A stretch of 64,000 bases of DNA, taken from positions 2,088,001 through 2,152,000 of the forward strand of contig NZ_CP086380.1 of assembly GCF_020889625.1 (NCBI RefSeq). The letters run 5' to 3'. Every line of letters begins with the position of its first letter. The first letter of the stretch is position 1. A model generated the notes under the pieces. It did not search any database and was not told where the DNA came from. It saw only the letters and a list, made by a program, of their open reading frames with translations. The position numbers and the translations under genes are program-made. Source of the stretch: Deinococcus radiophilus (GTDB lineage Bacteria > Deinococcota > Deinococci > Deinococcales > Deinococcaceae). This document shows positions 21,509 to 34,138 of the stretch, piece after piece.

Positions 21509-22045
21509 TCAGACAGGTTTGTGGGTTCCCTGGGGCAATGCCGGAACACTCAGGCCAAGTGAGATCAGGTTGGTCTCGGGCTGGCGCACAGCATGGAGCG
21601 GCTTGGCATACCAGGTCATGATCGGGCGGGCGTCCACAGCGAATTCGTAGCCCAGACGCTCCCAGAAGCGGGCTGCCGCCGGATTCTCGCCCAGAACCGA
21701 AGCCATCAGGCGGCGTGTCTCGGATGGTAGGCGGCTCTCCAGGTCCCACATGACGCGGCTGCCCAGGCCCGCACTGCGTTCGTCAGGACGCAGCAGCAGC
21801 AAATTGACCGTCACGTCTGCCGAATCGGGGTAGGCCACTTTCCAATCCAACACCCCGGCAGCGCGGTCATGATGCTCAATCAGCTCCACATGCCGTGAAG
21901 CGTCCATCAGGGCCAGGCCCAGCTCTGTTTCGACCTCGCTGATGGTGGGGATATCAGTGCCCAGCATTCGGAAATAGTCAGGCGACGCCTGATAAATCCG
22001 GTGTAGTGCCTGTGCGTCTCCCAAATGGGCTGATCTGATTCTCAA
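21509..22045 (-). CDS. GNAT family N-acetyltransferase
   Basis: 178 residues. The acetyl-CoA fold is visible from IRSAHLGDAQALHRIY through the central strand VTVNLLLLRPDERSAGLGSRVMWDLE (pyrophosphate loop GLGSRV) to NPAAARFWERLGYEF. It starts with TTG; AAGGAGG lies 6 nt upstream. Substrate unknown. It is divergent from dus across about 180 bp. Confidence 0.85.
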   Translation of the reverse strand: MRIRSAHLGDAQALHRIYQASPDYFRMLGTDIPTISEVETELGLALMDASRHVELIEHHDRAAGVLDWKVAYPDSADVTVNLLLLRPDERSAGLGSRVMWDLESRLPSETRRLMASVLGENPAAARFWERLGYEFAVDARPIMTWYAKPLHAVRQPETNLISLGLSVPALPQGTHKPV

Positions 22046-22295
22046 AATAAGCCTCCTTTGGCTGTTTTGCTCAGTCTGCGAGTGGTCGTCCCGGAAAGAC
22101 CAGGGCCGCCTGCTGGAAAGCTGCTGAGCAGAGATGCATTCAGGATAACGCGGTGCCCTGGGACAAAATCATGACGAAGCTGTCGGTTTCCTAAATGGTG
22201 AAGTGTGATTTGAGGTGGTGTGATTGGGGTTGGTATCGCCCCGAAGGAGAGCTGCGTTTCTTCCCGGTCAGGGGCCATGCTCTAGGCTGATTCAC

Positions 22296-23264
22296 GTGAG
22301 TGGGTTTTATGCCAATCGACTGAGCCGCCCTGGTGCGGTGCTGGCCCCGATGGCGGGCTACAGTGACGCGCCGATGCGTCAGCTGGCCGCCGAGCAGGGG
22401 GCTCTGTGGACCGTCAGCGAGATGATCAGCGCCCGGGGTCTACTGGAACATGACGGCCCTGACCTGACCCTGGGCCGCCCCTATCCCGGCGAGCAAAACC
22501 GGGTGGTGCAACTGTTCGGGGCTCTGCCGGAATTCCTGGCCCCGGCGGTACAGCGGGTCGAGGAGTGGTTTGCACCTGCCGCCATCGACCTGAACATGGG
22601 TTGCCCAGTGCCCAAGGTGCGCGGCAAGGGCGGAGCCTGTCTGCTGCAAACGCCTGAAGTCGCCTATGAACTGATCCGGGCCATGAAAAGTGCGACCAGC
22701 CTGGATGTCAGCGCCAAAATCCGTCTGGGCTGGGACGAGGACCGCAGCGTTGAGGTGGCGCAGGGTCTGGACGAAGCAGGGGTGGCGGTCATCAGCGTGC
22801 ATGGGCGCACTTCAAAGCAGCGCTATACCGGAGAGGCCGACTGGGAGGCGATTGCCCGTGTGGCCGAAAGTGTGGACGTGCCCGTGATCGGCTCCGGGGA
22901 CATCACCACGCTGGATAGGGCCCAGCAGCGCTCGCGCCTGGGCGTGGCAAGTGTGATGATTGGGCGCGGCGCAGTGGGCAATCCCTGGCTGTTCCGGGCG
23001 CTGGCCAGCGGGGACGGGCGCTACCCCAGCGCTGCTGTCCGTGCCCGCACCGCCCTGCGCCACGCCGAGTTGCAGGCCGAGTTCTACGGCGAGGACCGCT
23101 TTGGCGTGCGCTCAGTGAAACCACTGCGTAAGGTGTTGCCCAAATATCTGCCCGATCACCCGCAGCTGCGCGATGAACTGGTGAAGGTGCTGACGGTGGA
23201 GGATGTGGCGCGGGTGCTGGCCCCGCTGCTTCAGCAAGAGGAAGAACTGCCCACGCAGCCCTGA
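22296..23264 (+). CDS. dus: tRNA-dihydrouridine synthase (Dus family)
   Basis: 322 residues from GTG 22296. A flavoenzyme that reduces uridines in tRNA. Seen: [36 protein letters not shown] with the catalytic Cys, [35 protein letters not shown] and [19 protein letters not shown] (22283-22288) ends 7 nt before the GTG, so the gene is probably leaderless. The open frame continues upstream but is not conserved there. Confidence 0.94.
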   Translation: MSGFYANRLSRPGAVLAPMAGYSDAPMRQLAAEQGALWTVSEMISARGLLEHDGPDLTLGRPYPGEQNRVVQLFGALPEFLAPAVQRVEEWFAPAAIDLNMGCPVPKVRGKGGACLLQTPEVAYELIRAMKSATSLDVSAKIRLGWDEDRSVEVAQGLDEAGVAVISVHGRTSKQRYTGEADWEAIARVAESVDVPVIGSGDITTLDRAQQRSRLGVASVMIGRGAVGNPWLFRALASGDGRYPSAAVRARTALRHAELQAEFYGEDRFGVRSVKPLRKVLPKYLPDHPQLRDELVKVLTVEDVARVLAPLLQQEEELPTQP

Positions 23265-23462
23265 GCGGGTGGCTGTAGCAAGTCCTGGGCCTACGATACG
23301 TCGCTGTTCCTGAAGGGCGGCGGCTATACCGTTCCACTCCGTGCTGAAGTGCGCCGCGCCCTGGACCTGAAGCAAGGCGGGGACATGGTGACTTTGAGCC
23401 TCCGCTCAGGAAAAGCCGCCCGGACCGTCCAGCGGATGTCTGACCCAATGGCTACTGGGTAA
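23265..23462 (+). pseudogene. Remnant of a DUF1905-family gene
   Basis: An open frame runs directly from the dus stop to TAA 23460-23462, with no usable start. Its translation contains DTSLFLKGGGYTVPLRAEVRRALD and then QGGDMVTLSL. This resembles the C-terminal half of DUF1905 proteins (W.TSLF ... GGYLLPVK..VR.A ... GD.V.V.L). The N-terminal half is missing. Most likely a decayed gene. Confidence 0.6.
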
Positions 23463-23589
23463 AGTTTGGGGCATTCGGGCTTCACGAAGGCCATTTATCT
23501 CCTCCAGCAGTCACTTTTTGTCTACGTGAGCTGAGTCCGATCAAGATATGTTGGTCCATAGCCAGCCGCTAAGACCTAGCCGCATAGTC

Positions 23590-23653
23590 TTGACGAATAC
23601 TGCATAAGGCTCTATAGTATTCAATATAACCGCTCCGAGTGAGCGGATTTTTT
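23590..23653 (+). promoter_or_regulatory. Strong promoter followed at once by an intrinsic terminator
   Basis: TTGACG (23590-23595), a 17-bp spacer and TATAGT (23613-23618) make a near-consensus sigma-70-type promoter. From the expected start point near 23625 only a few bases precede CCGCTC-CGAGT-GAGCGG (23630-23646) and a run of six T (23648-23653). Transcripts stopping there would be about 30 nt. No reading frame fits inside. Confidence 0.65.
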
Positions 23654-23721
23654 ATTGCCAGCCCGCGCCAGCGCAGCCCAGAACCCAAAAGCCCCGCTGC
23701 CCCTCCCGTATACTGCTCCGT

Positions 23722-24654
23722 GTGCGTACCGTAACTGTCGGCACCCGTGGCAGCACGCTGGCCCTTTCGCAGACCCGCTGGGCCGTGGAGCGTCTCAAGG
23801 AGCAGTGGCCCGAAACCGACTTCCGTATCCAGACCATCGTCACTGGCGGCGACAAGAACCGCGCCAGCCTGCAAAGCATGGCCAAAGCCGGGGACAAGGG
23901 CTTCTGGATCAAGGAGATTCAAGAGGCGCTGCTCAGCAAAAGCATTGATATTGCGGTGCATTCGCTCAGGGACCTGCCCACCGAGCAGACTGAGGGACTG
24001 GAGATCGGCGCGATTCCCAAACGGGTGGACGCCCGCGACGTGCTGGTCGGGGCCGAAGGTTTCAAGGCGCTGGCTGATCTGCCCGAAGGAGCGCGGATCG
24101 GGACCAGCTCGGTGCGCCGCCGGGCTTTCCTCAAGGCGTTTCGCCGTGACCTGCAAATCATTCCGGTGCGCGGCAACATCGAAACGCGCATGGGCGCAGT
24201 GGCCACCGACGACTATGACGCCGTGATCCTGGCGGGTGCAGGCCTGATCCGCACCGATCAGCGCCACCGCGCCGATGAATTCGTCAGCTCCGATATCCTC
24301 CTGCCTGCGCCGGGGCAAGGCGCGCTGGCCCTCGAAGTCCGCGCCGACGACGATCTGATCAGTGAAGTGGTGTACGCCATCAACGACGCTGTGACCGACG
24401 ACCGCGTGACCGCCGAGCGTGAATTTTTAGCAGGTCTGGGCGCGGGCTGCCTGGCTCCGGTGGGGGCCTTTGCCACCGTCAAGGGCGAGTTGCTGACCCT
24501 GGAAGGCTGGGTCGGTGCGGTGGACGGCTCTAAGGTGATCAAGGCGACAACGACAGGCGAGCGAGGCGAATGCGCCGACCTGGGTGCCGAACTGGCTGAG
24601 GACATGCTGGCCCAGGGAGCCCGCGCCCTGATTGAACTGGTACGGGAAGAGTAG
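23722..24654 (+). CDS. hemC: Hydroxymethylbilane synthase HemC
   Basis: 310 residues. Polymerises four porphobilinogens to hydroxymethylbilane in haem synthesis. Typical segments: VGTRGSTLALSQT, KGFWIKEIQEALL, DIAVHSLRDLPTEQ, GTSSVRRRAFLK, RGNIETRM, and GAGCLAPVGAFA with the cysteine (about residue 242) that anchors the dipyrromethane cofactor. GTG 23722 is 7 nt after TATACT (23709-23714), so the mRNA is probably leaderless. Confidence 0.96.
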   Translation: MRTVTVGTRGSTLALSQTRWAVERLKEQWPETDFRIQTIVTGGDKNRASLQSMAKAGDKGFWIKEIQEALLSKSIDIAVHSLRDLPTEQTEGLEIGAIPKRVDARDVLVGAEGFKALADLPEGARIGTSSVRRRAFLKAFRRDLQIIPVRGNIETRMGAVATDDYDAVILAGAGLIRTDQRHRADEFVSSDILLPAPGQGALALEVRADDDLISEVVYAINDAVTDDRVTAEREFLAGLGAGCLAPVGAFATVKGELLTLEGWVGAVDGSKVIKATTTGERGECADLGAELAEDMLAQGARALIELVREE

Positions 24655-24709
24655 GCCAGAGAAAATCCGAGGCGGCCAATGTGAGCCTCCGGCCCCTTAC
24701 ACTCCTGGT

Positions 24710-25705
24710 ATGTCCTCCGTTGACACTGCCCCCAAACGCCTAACGGTCATCCATACCGGCGGAACCATCGCCAGTCGCCCGCAAGCCACGGGGGCGGCGG
24801 GCGTGATGCCGCAGGGCACCCCCAGCTTGCCAGAACTGCCCGGTGTGCAGGTGCGTGACCTGTCCCCATTCACGCTGCCCAGTCCGCACATCAAGCCCCG
24901 GCACATGCTGGAGCTGGCTCACCTGATAGAGGAGGTGGCCCCACAGTCGGACGGCATCGTAGTCACGCACGGCACCGACACGCTCGAAGAAACCGCCTAC
25001 GCCCTGCACCTGCTGGTGGGCACCCAGATTCCTGTGGTTCTGACCGGATCCATGCGCCACATGGAGGAGGCTTCCTGGGACGGTCCCGGCAATCTGCTGG
25101 ACGCGGCGGGTGTGGCCCTGCACCCAGCCACCCACGGGCGCGGGCCGCTGGTGGTCTTCGGTGGTGACATCTTTGATGCCCGCACTGTCACCAAGGTGCA
25201 CAGCACGGCGGTAGACGCCTTCGGTGGGTATCCCGGCCCCATCGGGCGGATTGACCGACTGGAAGAGCAGGCGCATGTGCGCTACTTTGCCCGCCCGGAG
25301 GAGCGCCCGACCTACCAGCCAGCGGCGCTGGACGCCCGCGTGGACATCCTGTATGCCTACGCGGGCTGGGAAGGTGAGGGTTTCGCGGAGGCACTGGAGC
25401 GCTCGGACGGGTTGGTGATTGCCGCGCTGGGGGCGGGCAATCTACCTGCCGAACTGCTGCCACTGGTAGCCCAGGCCCGCGAGGTAGGCAAGCCAGTGGT
25501 GCTGGCCACCCGTACCGACGCTGGCGCAGTCATTCCGGCCTATGGGTACCCCGGCGGCGGAGCCACGCTCCAGGCCGCCGGGGGGGTGCCCGCCAGTTTT
25601 CTCAACGCCCACAAGGCGCGAATCCTGCTGCTGGTGTTGCTCAGCCTGGGTCGTTCTTCAGCCCAAATCGCTGCAGCATTTTGCTCACAAGGCCAGGACC
25701 GGTAG
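24710..25705 (+). CDS. ansA: Type I-like L-asparaginase
   Basis: 331 residues, no signal peptide. Hydrolyses asparagine to aspartate and ammonia. Seen: VIHTGGTIAS (first catalytic Thr), IVVTHGTDTLEETAY (second Thr with TDT), LTGSMRH, and GDIFDARTVTKVHS. ATG 24710 lies 6 nt after TACACT (24698-24703), and the frame upstream is unconserved. The last 65 bp overlap the convergent 93-residue gene. Confidence 0.92.
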   Translation: MSSVDTAPKRLTVIHTGGTIASRPQATGAAGVMPQGTPSLPELPGVQVRDLSPFTLPSPHIKPRHMLELAHLIEEVAPQSDGIVVTHGTDTLEETAYALHLLVGTQIPVVLTGSMRHMEEASWDGPGNLLDAAGVALHPATHGRGPLVVFGGDIFDARTVTKVHSTAVDAFGGYPGPIGRIDRLEEQAHVRYFARPEERPTYQPAALDARVDILYAYAGWEGEGFAEALERSDGLVIAALGAGNLPAELLPLVAQAREVGKPVVLATRTDAGAVIPAYGYPGGGATLQAAGGVPASFLNAHKARILLLVLLSLGRSSAQIAAAFCSQGQDR

Positions 25706-25922
25706 GGGTGGCCTGCGCGCTGGCAGGAGCGTCTTCCAACAGGTGGTCCATAGAGATATCCAGACCTTTACGGAGATCTTCGGGCAGGGCCTGCTCAAAG
25801 CGGAAGTCACTGATCGGATCACTGAACTGCTGCATCAGCAGGGAGCGGGCTTCTTCGCTGCTCCGCACTGGGCGGCCATTCAGAAACACGGCCTGAACCG
25901 GCAATTGTTGACGTGTAGGCAC
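25641..25922 (-). CDS. Uncharacterised 93-residue protein
   Basis: I do not recognise this protein. It is soluble and mixed alpha/beta-like, with VQAVFLNGRPVRSSEEARSL near the start, an acidic middle and a basic end (LVSKMLQRFGLKND). The start is GTG with AGGAGG 7 nt upstream, a strong signal that lies inside the preceding 50-codon frame. Its end overlaps ansA on the other strand by 65 bp. It may be a separate gene or the second half of one gene split by a frameshift. Confidence 0.55.
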   Translation of the reverse strand: MPTRQQLPVQAVFLNGRPVRSSEEARSLLMQQFSDPISDFRFEQALPEDLRKGLDISMDHLLEDAPASAQATPTGPGLVSKMLQRFGLKNDPG

Positions 25923-26032
25923 AAACGGGCCTCCTGGGCGAGGTTACGCAGCGCCAGAATGCCGGTGTGGGTTTTGACACTGGTCAGGACCTGACAAAAA
26001 TTCTGATTGTGGAAGTTGCTGGTTAGGGTCAT
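25880..26032 (-). CDS. Short 50-residue gene upstream of the 93-residue gene
   Basis: ATG 26032 is preceded by AAGGAG at 5-7 nt spacing and opens a 50-codon frame that ends at TGA 25880-25882. The protein begins MTLTSNFHNQNFCQVLTS and continues with GILALRNLAQEARL. Its 3' part overlaps the start of the next gene in a different frame. It may be a real small protein, or the true N-terminus of the downstream protein after a one-base frameshift. No family recognised. Confidence 0.45.
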   Translation of the reverse strand: MTLTSNFHNQNFCQVLTSVKTHTGILALRNLAQEARLCLHVNNCRFRPCF

Positions 26033-26086
26033 GGGCTCTCCTTGCAGACCATAGAGGCTACTGACTCGTTACTCGGGATCTCGCTT

Positions 26087-26101
26087 GTGGAACCGTTCCA
26101 C
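26087..26101. promoter_or_regulatory. 15-bp perfect inverted repeat upstream of the small operon
   Basis: GTGGAAC-C-GTTCCAC is exactly symmetric and lies 55 bp upstream of the ATG at 26032. Position and symmetry suggest an operator; the binding protein is unknown. Confidence 0.45.
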
Positions 26102-26181
26102 ACTGAGGCTTCATCCCCCCGAAAAACACAGCTGGCCTATATCTACCTTAAGTTGATAACAATCTTACTCATCAAGCCATC

Positions 26182-26325
26182 TCAATTCTGTGAGTCGTGC
26201 AACATAAAGAACTGCGTCAGGGCCGCACATAAGCAGGTGTTCCAACACCTACCGAAGTGTTTGTCAAAACTGTCGATCTGAAAACTTGTCTTACAAGAGG
26301 GGCAGTTGGTAGACACGACTGGCAT
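26182..26325 (-). CDS. Possible 47-residue zinc-finger-like micro-protein overlapping tatD
   Basis: In a second frame across the end of tatD (stop at 26291) the text reads [20 protein letters not shown], a CxxC ... HxxxC pattern like C2HC zinc fingers. The frame continues past tatD to TGA at 26182. No Shine-Dalgarno or promoter is evident, and part of the motif is forced by tatD codons, so this may be chance. Confidence 0.25.
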   Translation of the reverse strand: MPVVSTNCPSCKTSFQIDSFDKHFGRCWNTCLCAALTQFFMLHDSQN

Positions 26326-27055
26326 TGTGGGTGGTCTGAGTTTCCAGGGCGGCAGGGTCCAAGCCACGCAGACCCGCCACAAAGTCCAGCGTGTGCCGCA
26401 CATATCCGGGACGGTTGGGCTTGCCGCGCCTGGGCACTGGGGCCAGGAAAGGCGCATCGGTTTCCAGCAGCAGGCGCTCTAGGGGGACCACCTGGGCCGC
26501 CGCCTGAATGTCGGGGGCATTCTTGTAGGTCACGTTGCCCGCAAAGCCGAAGTAGCAGCCGCGTTCCAGGCCATAGGCCAGCAGGTCGGCATTCCCTGAG
26601 AAACAGTGCAAAATCAGCGTCACTTCCGGCCAGGCGGGCAGCACGTCCAGCAGTCCCGCCACTGCGCTGTCTTCGCCTTTCTTATCGCGTACATGGATGA
26701 CCAGCGGTTTGTGTAAGCGTCCGGCCAGGTCCAGTTGCCACTCCAATGCCGACACTTGCGCCGCCCGCTGGGTATCGTCCCAGTAGTCGTCCAGTCCGCT
26801 CTCGCCAATGCCGACCACGCGGGGGTGCTCGGCCAGCCGCTCCAGCTCGGCGCGGGCCTGCGGGGTGTCCTCCTGCGTGGCGGTGGGGTGAATGCCCACC
26901 GTGGCCCAGACGTCTGGGAACTGCTCGGCCAGGGCCACGGCGCTGCGGGCATGTTCCGGTCCTGCGCCGATACAGACCATGCCGCTCAGGCCCAGCTCGC
27001 CGCGGGCAGAGGCGGGGTCATCCAGATAATCCAGGTGGCAGTGGGTATCAATCAT
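26291..27055 (-). CDS. tatD: TatD family metal-dependent hydrolase
   Basis: 254 residues from [13 protein letters not shown]-barrel metallo-hydrolase with DNase activity in characterised members. Metal ligands visible: HCHLD at the start, GESGLDDY, the histidines in [11 protein letters not shown] and LILHCFSG, and [21 protein letters not shown] near the end. TACCCT (27063-27068, minus strand) ends 7 nt before the ATG, which favours this start over a longer frame. Confidence 0.93.
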   Translation of the reverse strand: MIDTHCHLDYLDDPASARGELGLSGMVCIGAGPEHARSAVALAEQFPDVWATVGIHPTATQEDTPQARAELERLAEHPRVVGIGESGLDDYWDDTQRAAQVSALEWQLDLAGRLHKPLVIHVRDKKGEDSAVAGLLDVLPAWPEVTLILHCFSGNADLLAYGLERGCYFGFAGNVTYKNAPDIQAAAQVVPLERLLLETDAPFLAPVPRRGKPNRPGYVRHTLDFVAGLRGLDPAALETQTTHNASRVYQLPLL

Positions 27056-27290
27056 GCCCGCTAGGGTAGTGCCTGACTGACAGCGCCGCGGTGTCCACTG
27101 TCCCTGCACCGGTACACCCAAGCGTGATCTGCCCTGTGCCAGCCGCCCTTAGGAAGTGTTAACCTGATCTGCAACCATTCCAGGGAGCACCCGCAATTTG
27201 TCCGATCTGTCCGCATCCTGTGAGATGCCCCGCCTGCCGCTGCGTGCCCGGGCGGTAAGCCCGTTCCGAGAGACGGCGATGGAGGCCCGT

Positions 27291-28010
<720 letters not shown>

Positions 28011-28089
28011 GGAGCAAGGTATATCTGTACGCCTTCTTTTTCTTCGACCCTCTGTGCTCAACCTTCAACTTCTTACGGAGTAAAAAATC

Positions 28090-28347
28090 ATGCCCAATTA
28101 CAACGCCAAAGTCTATGTCACCCTCAAGCCTTCTATCCTCGACCCGCAGGGCCGCACCGTGGAGCGCGCACTCTCGCACCTGGGCCAGAGCAATGTCAGC
28201 GGCGTGCGCGTGGGCAAGTACATCGAGCTGCACCTGACCGGCGAACGCGCCGAGGTGGAAGCCCAACTCGCAGACATGGCCCAGAACGTGCTGAGCAACC
28301 CCATCATGGAAGACGTGAAATGGGAAGTGGAGGAAGCGCCACAGTGA
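28090..28347 (+). CDS. purS: FGAM synthase subunit PurS
   Basis: 85 residues. The small structural subunit that links PurQ and PurL in the three-part formylglycinamidine ribonucleotide synthase. Seen: [34 protein letters not shown] and the end [17 protein letters not shown] lies upstream of the ATG. Its TGA overlaps the purQ GTG by 4 bp. Confidence 0.95.
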   Translation: MPNYNAKVYVTLKPSILDPQGRTVERALSHLGQSNVSGVRVGKYIELHLTGERAEVEAQLADMAQNVLSNPIMEDVKWEVEEAPQ

Positions 28348-29003
28348 AAACCGCCGTCATCCAATTCCCCGGTTCCAACTGCGATACGGACGCGCTGGAA
28401 GCCGCCAAGCTGCTGCTGGACGAGGGCGCGCAGTTCGTCTGGCACACCGAAACCGAGCTGCCCGCCGGCACCGAGCTGGTATTCATCCCCGGTGGCTTCA
28501 GCTACGGCGACCACCTGCGCAGCGGCGCCATCGCGGCCCGCAGCCCCATCATGGGCGCCGTGAAGGCCCACGCCGAGGCGGGCGGCTATGTGCTGGGCGT
28601 GTGCAACGGCTTTCAGGTGCTGACCGAAAGTGGCCTGCTGCCGGGAGCGCTTAGCCGCAACCGCGACCTGCACTTTCACTGTGCGCCGGTTCACCTGACC
28701 GTGGAGAACGCGGACACTGTCTTCAGCCGCGCCTACCAGCGGGGCCAGGTTCTGGAAATCCCCATCGCGCACGGCGAGGGCAACTACTACGCCGACGCCG
28801 AAACCATCGGCCGCCTGGAAACCGAAGGCCGCGTGGTGTTCCGTTACAAGGACAACCCCAACGGCAGTCTCAACGACATCGCCGGCATCGTGAACGAAGG
28901 CGGCAACGTGCTGGGCATGATGCCCCACCCCGAACGGGCCGTGGAACTGCTGCTGGGCAGCGAGGACGGCAAAGGGGTGTTCGAGTCGCTGAAGCGGCTG
29001 TGA
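28344..29003 (+). CDS. purQ: FGAM synthase glutaminase subunit PurQ
   Basis: 219 residues from GTG 28344, which overlaps the purS stop (GTGA). A class-I glutaminase: [37 protein letters not shown], the nucleophile in [18 protein letters not shown] and [11 protein letters not shown]. It supplies ammonia to PurL. Next downstream, after 19 bp, is a small membrane protein gene instead of purL. Confidence 0.95.
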   Translation: MKTAVIQFPGSNCDTDALEAAKLLLDEGAQFVWHTETELPAGTELVFIPGGFSYGDHLRSGAIAARSPIMGAVKAHAEAGGYVLGVCNGFQVLTESGLLPGALSRNRDLHFHCAPVHLTVENADTVFSRAYQRGQVLEIPIAHGEGNYYADAETIGRLETEGRVVFRYKDNPNGSLNDIAGIVNEGGNVLGMMPHPERAVELLLGSEDGKGVFESLKRL

Positions 29004-29022
29004 GCCGGGGAGGAGGTGGGGG

Positions 29023-29367
29023 ATGTCCGGGCCACTGTTCCTGCTGGCCGCTGCGCTGATTCCAGGGGCCGCGCTGTGGATTCCGCTGCGGCATTACGGC
29101 CACACCCTGCCAGCGCCGCAGGTGAAACGCTGGCGCACCGCCCATCTGCTGCTCTGGCTCCTGCTGATTGCCCTGACGTTCTTGCCCTTTTCCCCGATGA
29201 ACCTGCTGTTTGGCCTGCTGTACCGCCCACCGCCTTCCGGGTTCGACCCGCTGCACCTCGGCCTGTCGCTGATGCTGACGGCCCCGGCGCTGAGTGCGCT
29301 GGTGCTGCTGCCCCCCGGTTTGCTGCTGGCGGCCCGCGCAGCCCGCACCGCCCGTAGCACCCCATGA
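29023..29367 (+). CDS. Small membrane protein inside the purine operon
   Basis: 114 residues. Three hydrophobic segments are visible (about 4-22, 41-66 and 79-102), with arginines between the first two. GGAGGAGG precedes the ATG. It lies between purQ and purL and its end abuts purL's leader, so it is surely co-transcribed. I do not recognise a family; a purine transport or metabolon role would be speculation. Confidence 0.7.
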   Translation: MSGPLFLLAAALIPGAALWIPLRHYGHTLPAPQVKRWRTAHLLLWLLLIALTFLPFSPMNLLFGLLYRPPPSGFDPLHLGLSLMLTAPALSALVLLPPGLLLAARAARTARSTP

Positions 29368-29390
29368 CCCTACCCCCAGGAGCTGAATCC

Positions 29391-31640
<2,250 letters not shown>

Positions 31641-32031
31641 GTGAAAGCACCGCTGGCCTGGGGCTGACTCCTGTAGGGGAGATGCCTGCTGCCCCGCGCA
31701 GGCGGGAGCCGGGTGGGCGGTCTGCACCGCCCAAGTCCCAGGTCAGCTTGCATGTTTTGGCAGCGCCAGACCCGGCCCCCCGCCCCACGTCGCCCGCCGC
31801 TCAACTCCACAATCGGACGGCCCCTATTCCCGCTAAAGTCAGCGGTGGATCCCGCCCAGGGCAGGCGGTGAACTCTTACGCCGCGCCGCGCTTTATTCCC
31901 GGTTCCCGCCGGACGCACCGTCAACTTCAGTCTGACCACCCCATTGTTTCTCCCTCTGCCTGTGGGCGAGAGGGCCGGGATGAGGGGGCCGCCTACGGCT
32001 CCTGCACACGTCCCCATCTCAGGAGCCAAGC
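31641..32031. other. Gap between purL and purF
   Basis: 391 bp. I see no gene in it: the only long open frame is Pro/Ser/Arg-rich and has no ribosome-binding site. Toward the right is a REP-like hairpin element (31951-31986). CAGGAG before purF at the right end is its ribosome-binding site. Confidence 0.6.
31951..31986. repeat. REP-like intergenic hairpin element
   Basis: CCCTCTGCC and GGCGAGAGGG form a stem-loop and run into GCCGGGATGAGGG. The pattern CCCTCTsCC...GAGAGGGCCGGGrTGAGGG is a well-known dispersed intergenic repeat in many high-GC bacteria. Only one copy was noticed here. Confidence 0.5.
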
Positions 32032-33450
<1,419 letters not shown>

Positions 33451-33539
33451 ACACGACAGCGGCGTAACCGTTTGGCGGCGCGGCTGATGGCTTAGTTGGC
33501 TTGAGGCGTCAACCCTTATATCCAACGTCTCCATTCCCT

Positions 33540-33884
33540 TCACAGCCCCAAATGCATCCTCAGCTTCCCATCCACCTCTTCCATCAGATCATCCGGCACA
33601 TGCCCCAGCCGCTTGATGAGGCGGCTGGCGTGGGCCGCCCGCATGGCTTCCACCTGCGCTTTGCTGTCATGGTCCAGCCCGGTGCGCTGGTTGGGCAGAA
33701 TCACGTTGGTTACGTACACGCGCTCCACGTTGCTGGTGAGCGGGACCGTCATCAGCAGGTGTGCCCCGGCGTTGTTGGCGTTGTTGCTGACAATCACGCC
33801 AGGGTGAACCTGCGCCGCTTCGCCCTCGCGGCCATCGGGGCGGTAGTTGATCAGCCAGATGTCGCCGCGCCGAATCAGTTTCAA
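33540..33884 (-). CDS. mazF: MazF-type toxin (mRNA endoribonuclease)
   Basis: 114 residues. PemK/MazF fold: IRRGDIWLINYRPDGREGEAAQVHPGVIVSNN, then LLMTVPLTSNVERVYVTNVILP, DSKAQVEAMRAAHASRLIKRLG. Arg and Ser/Thr residues of the catalytic region are present. It cuts mRNA at short sequences when unchecked by MazE. Its ATG overlaps the antitoxin stop by 4 bp, the usual coupling. Chromosomal mazEF has been described in D. radiodurans. Confidence 0.92.
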   Translation of the reverse strand: MKLIRRGDIWLINYRPDGREGEAAQVHPGVIVSNNANNAGAHLLMTVPLTSNVERVYVTNVILPNQRTGLDHDSKAQVEAMRAAHASRLIKRLGHVPDDLMEEVDGKLRMHLGL

Positions 33885-34111
33885 GGCTGCTCCAGGCCGT
33901 CCATATTGTTGGCGGGATAAAGCTCCAAGCCTTCAGCCTGAGCGTTGCCCAGGTCACGGTAAGCAGCTTCCAGTTCACTGGTCTGCAAGGCCCGAACCGC
34001 TTCGGCCAGGGCAGCGCTGCGGGTGTCCAGGCCATGCCGCTTCTGGTAGTCGTCCAAAAAGTGGCTCAGCTCCGGCGGCAGCGTGGCGCTGATTCGAGTG
34101 GCATAAGACAT
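33881..34111 (-). CDS. mazE: MazE-type antitoxin, ribbon-helix-helix
   Basis: 76 residues. The N-terminus (TRISATLPPELSHFLDDYQKRHGLDTRSAALAEAVRAL) is a ribbon-helix-helix DNA-binding domain; the C-terminal about 30 residues are acidic and would wrap the toxin. ATG 34111 is chosen because CATACT (minus strand, 34119-34124) ends 7 nt before it. That hexamer is half of a perfect inverted repeat. Confidence 0.88.
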   Translation of the reverse strand: MSYATRISATLPPELSHFLDDYQKRHGLDTRSAALAEAVRALQTSELEAAYRDLGNAQAEGLELYPANNMDGLEQP

Positions 34112-34118
34112 GCTATCT

Positions 34119-34131
34119 AGTATGCCATACT
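34119..34131. promoter_or_regulatory. Inverted repeat holding both divergent -10 boxes (mazEF and phosphatase gene)
   Basis: AGTATG-C-CATACT is exactly symmetric. Read rightward, CATACT (34126-34131) lies 7 nt before the phosphatase ATG at 34139. Read leftward, CATACT (34124-34119) lies 7 nt before the mazE ATG at 34111. A protein bound here would block both leaderless promoters; MazE is the natural candidate. Confidence 0.7.
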
Positions 34132-34138
34132 CCACCCC

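Noticed and set aside
22224..22295. Longer dus reading frame starting 24 codons upstream
   Set aside because: The extra residues are unconserved and the GTG at 22296 has a well-placed -10 box.
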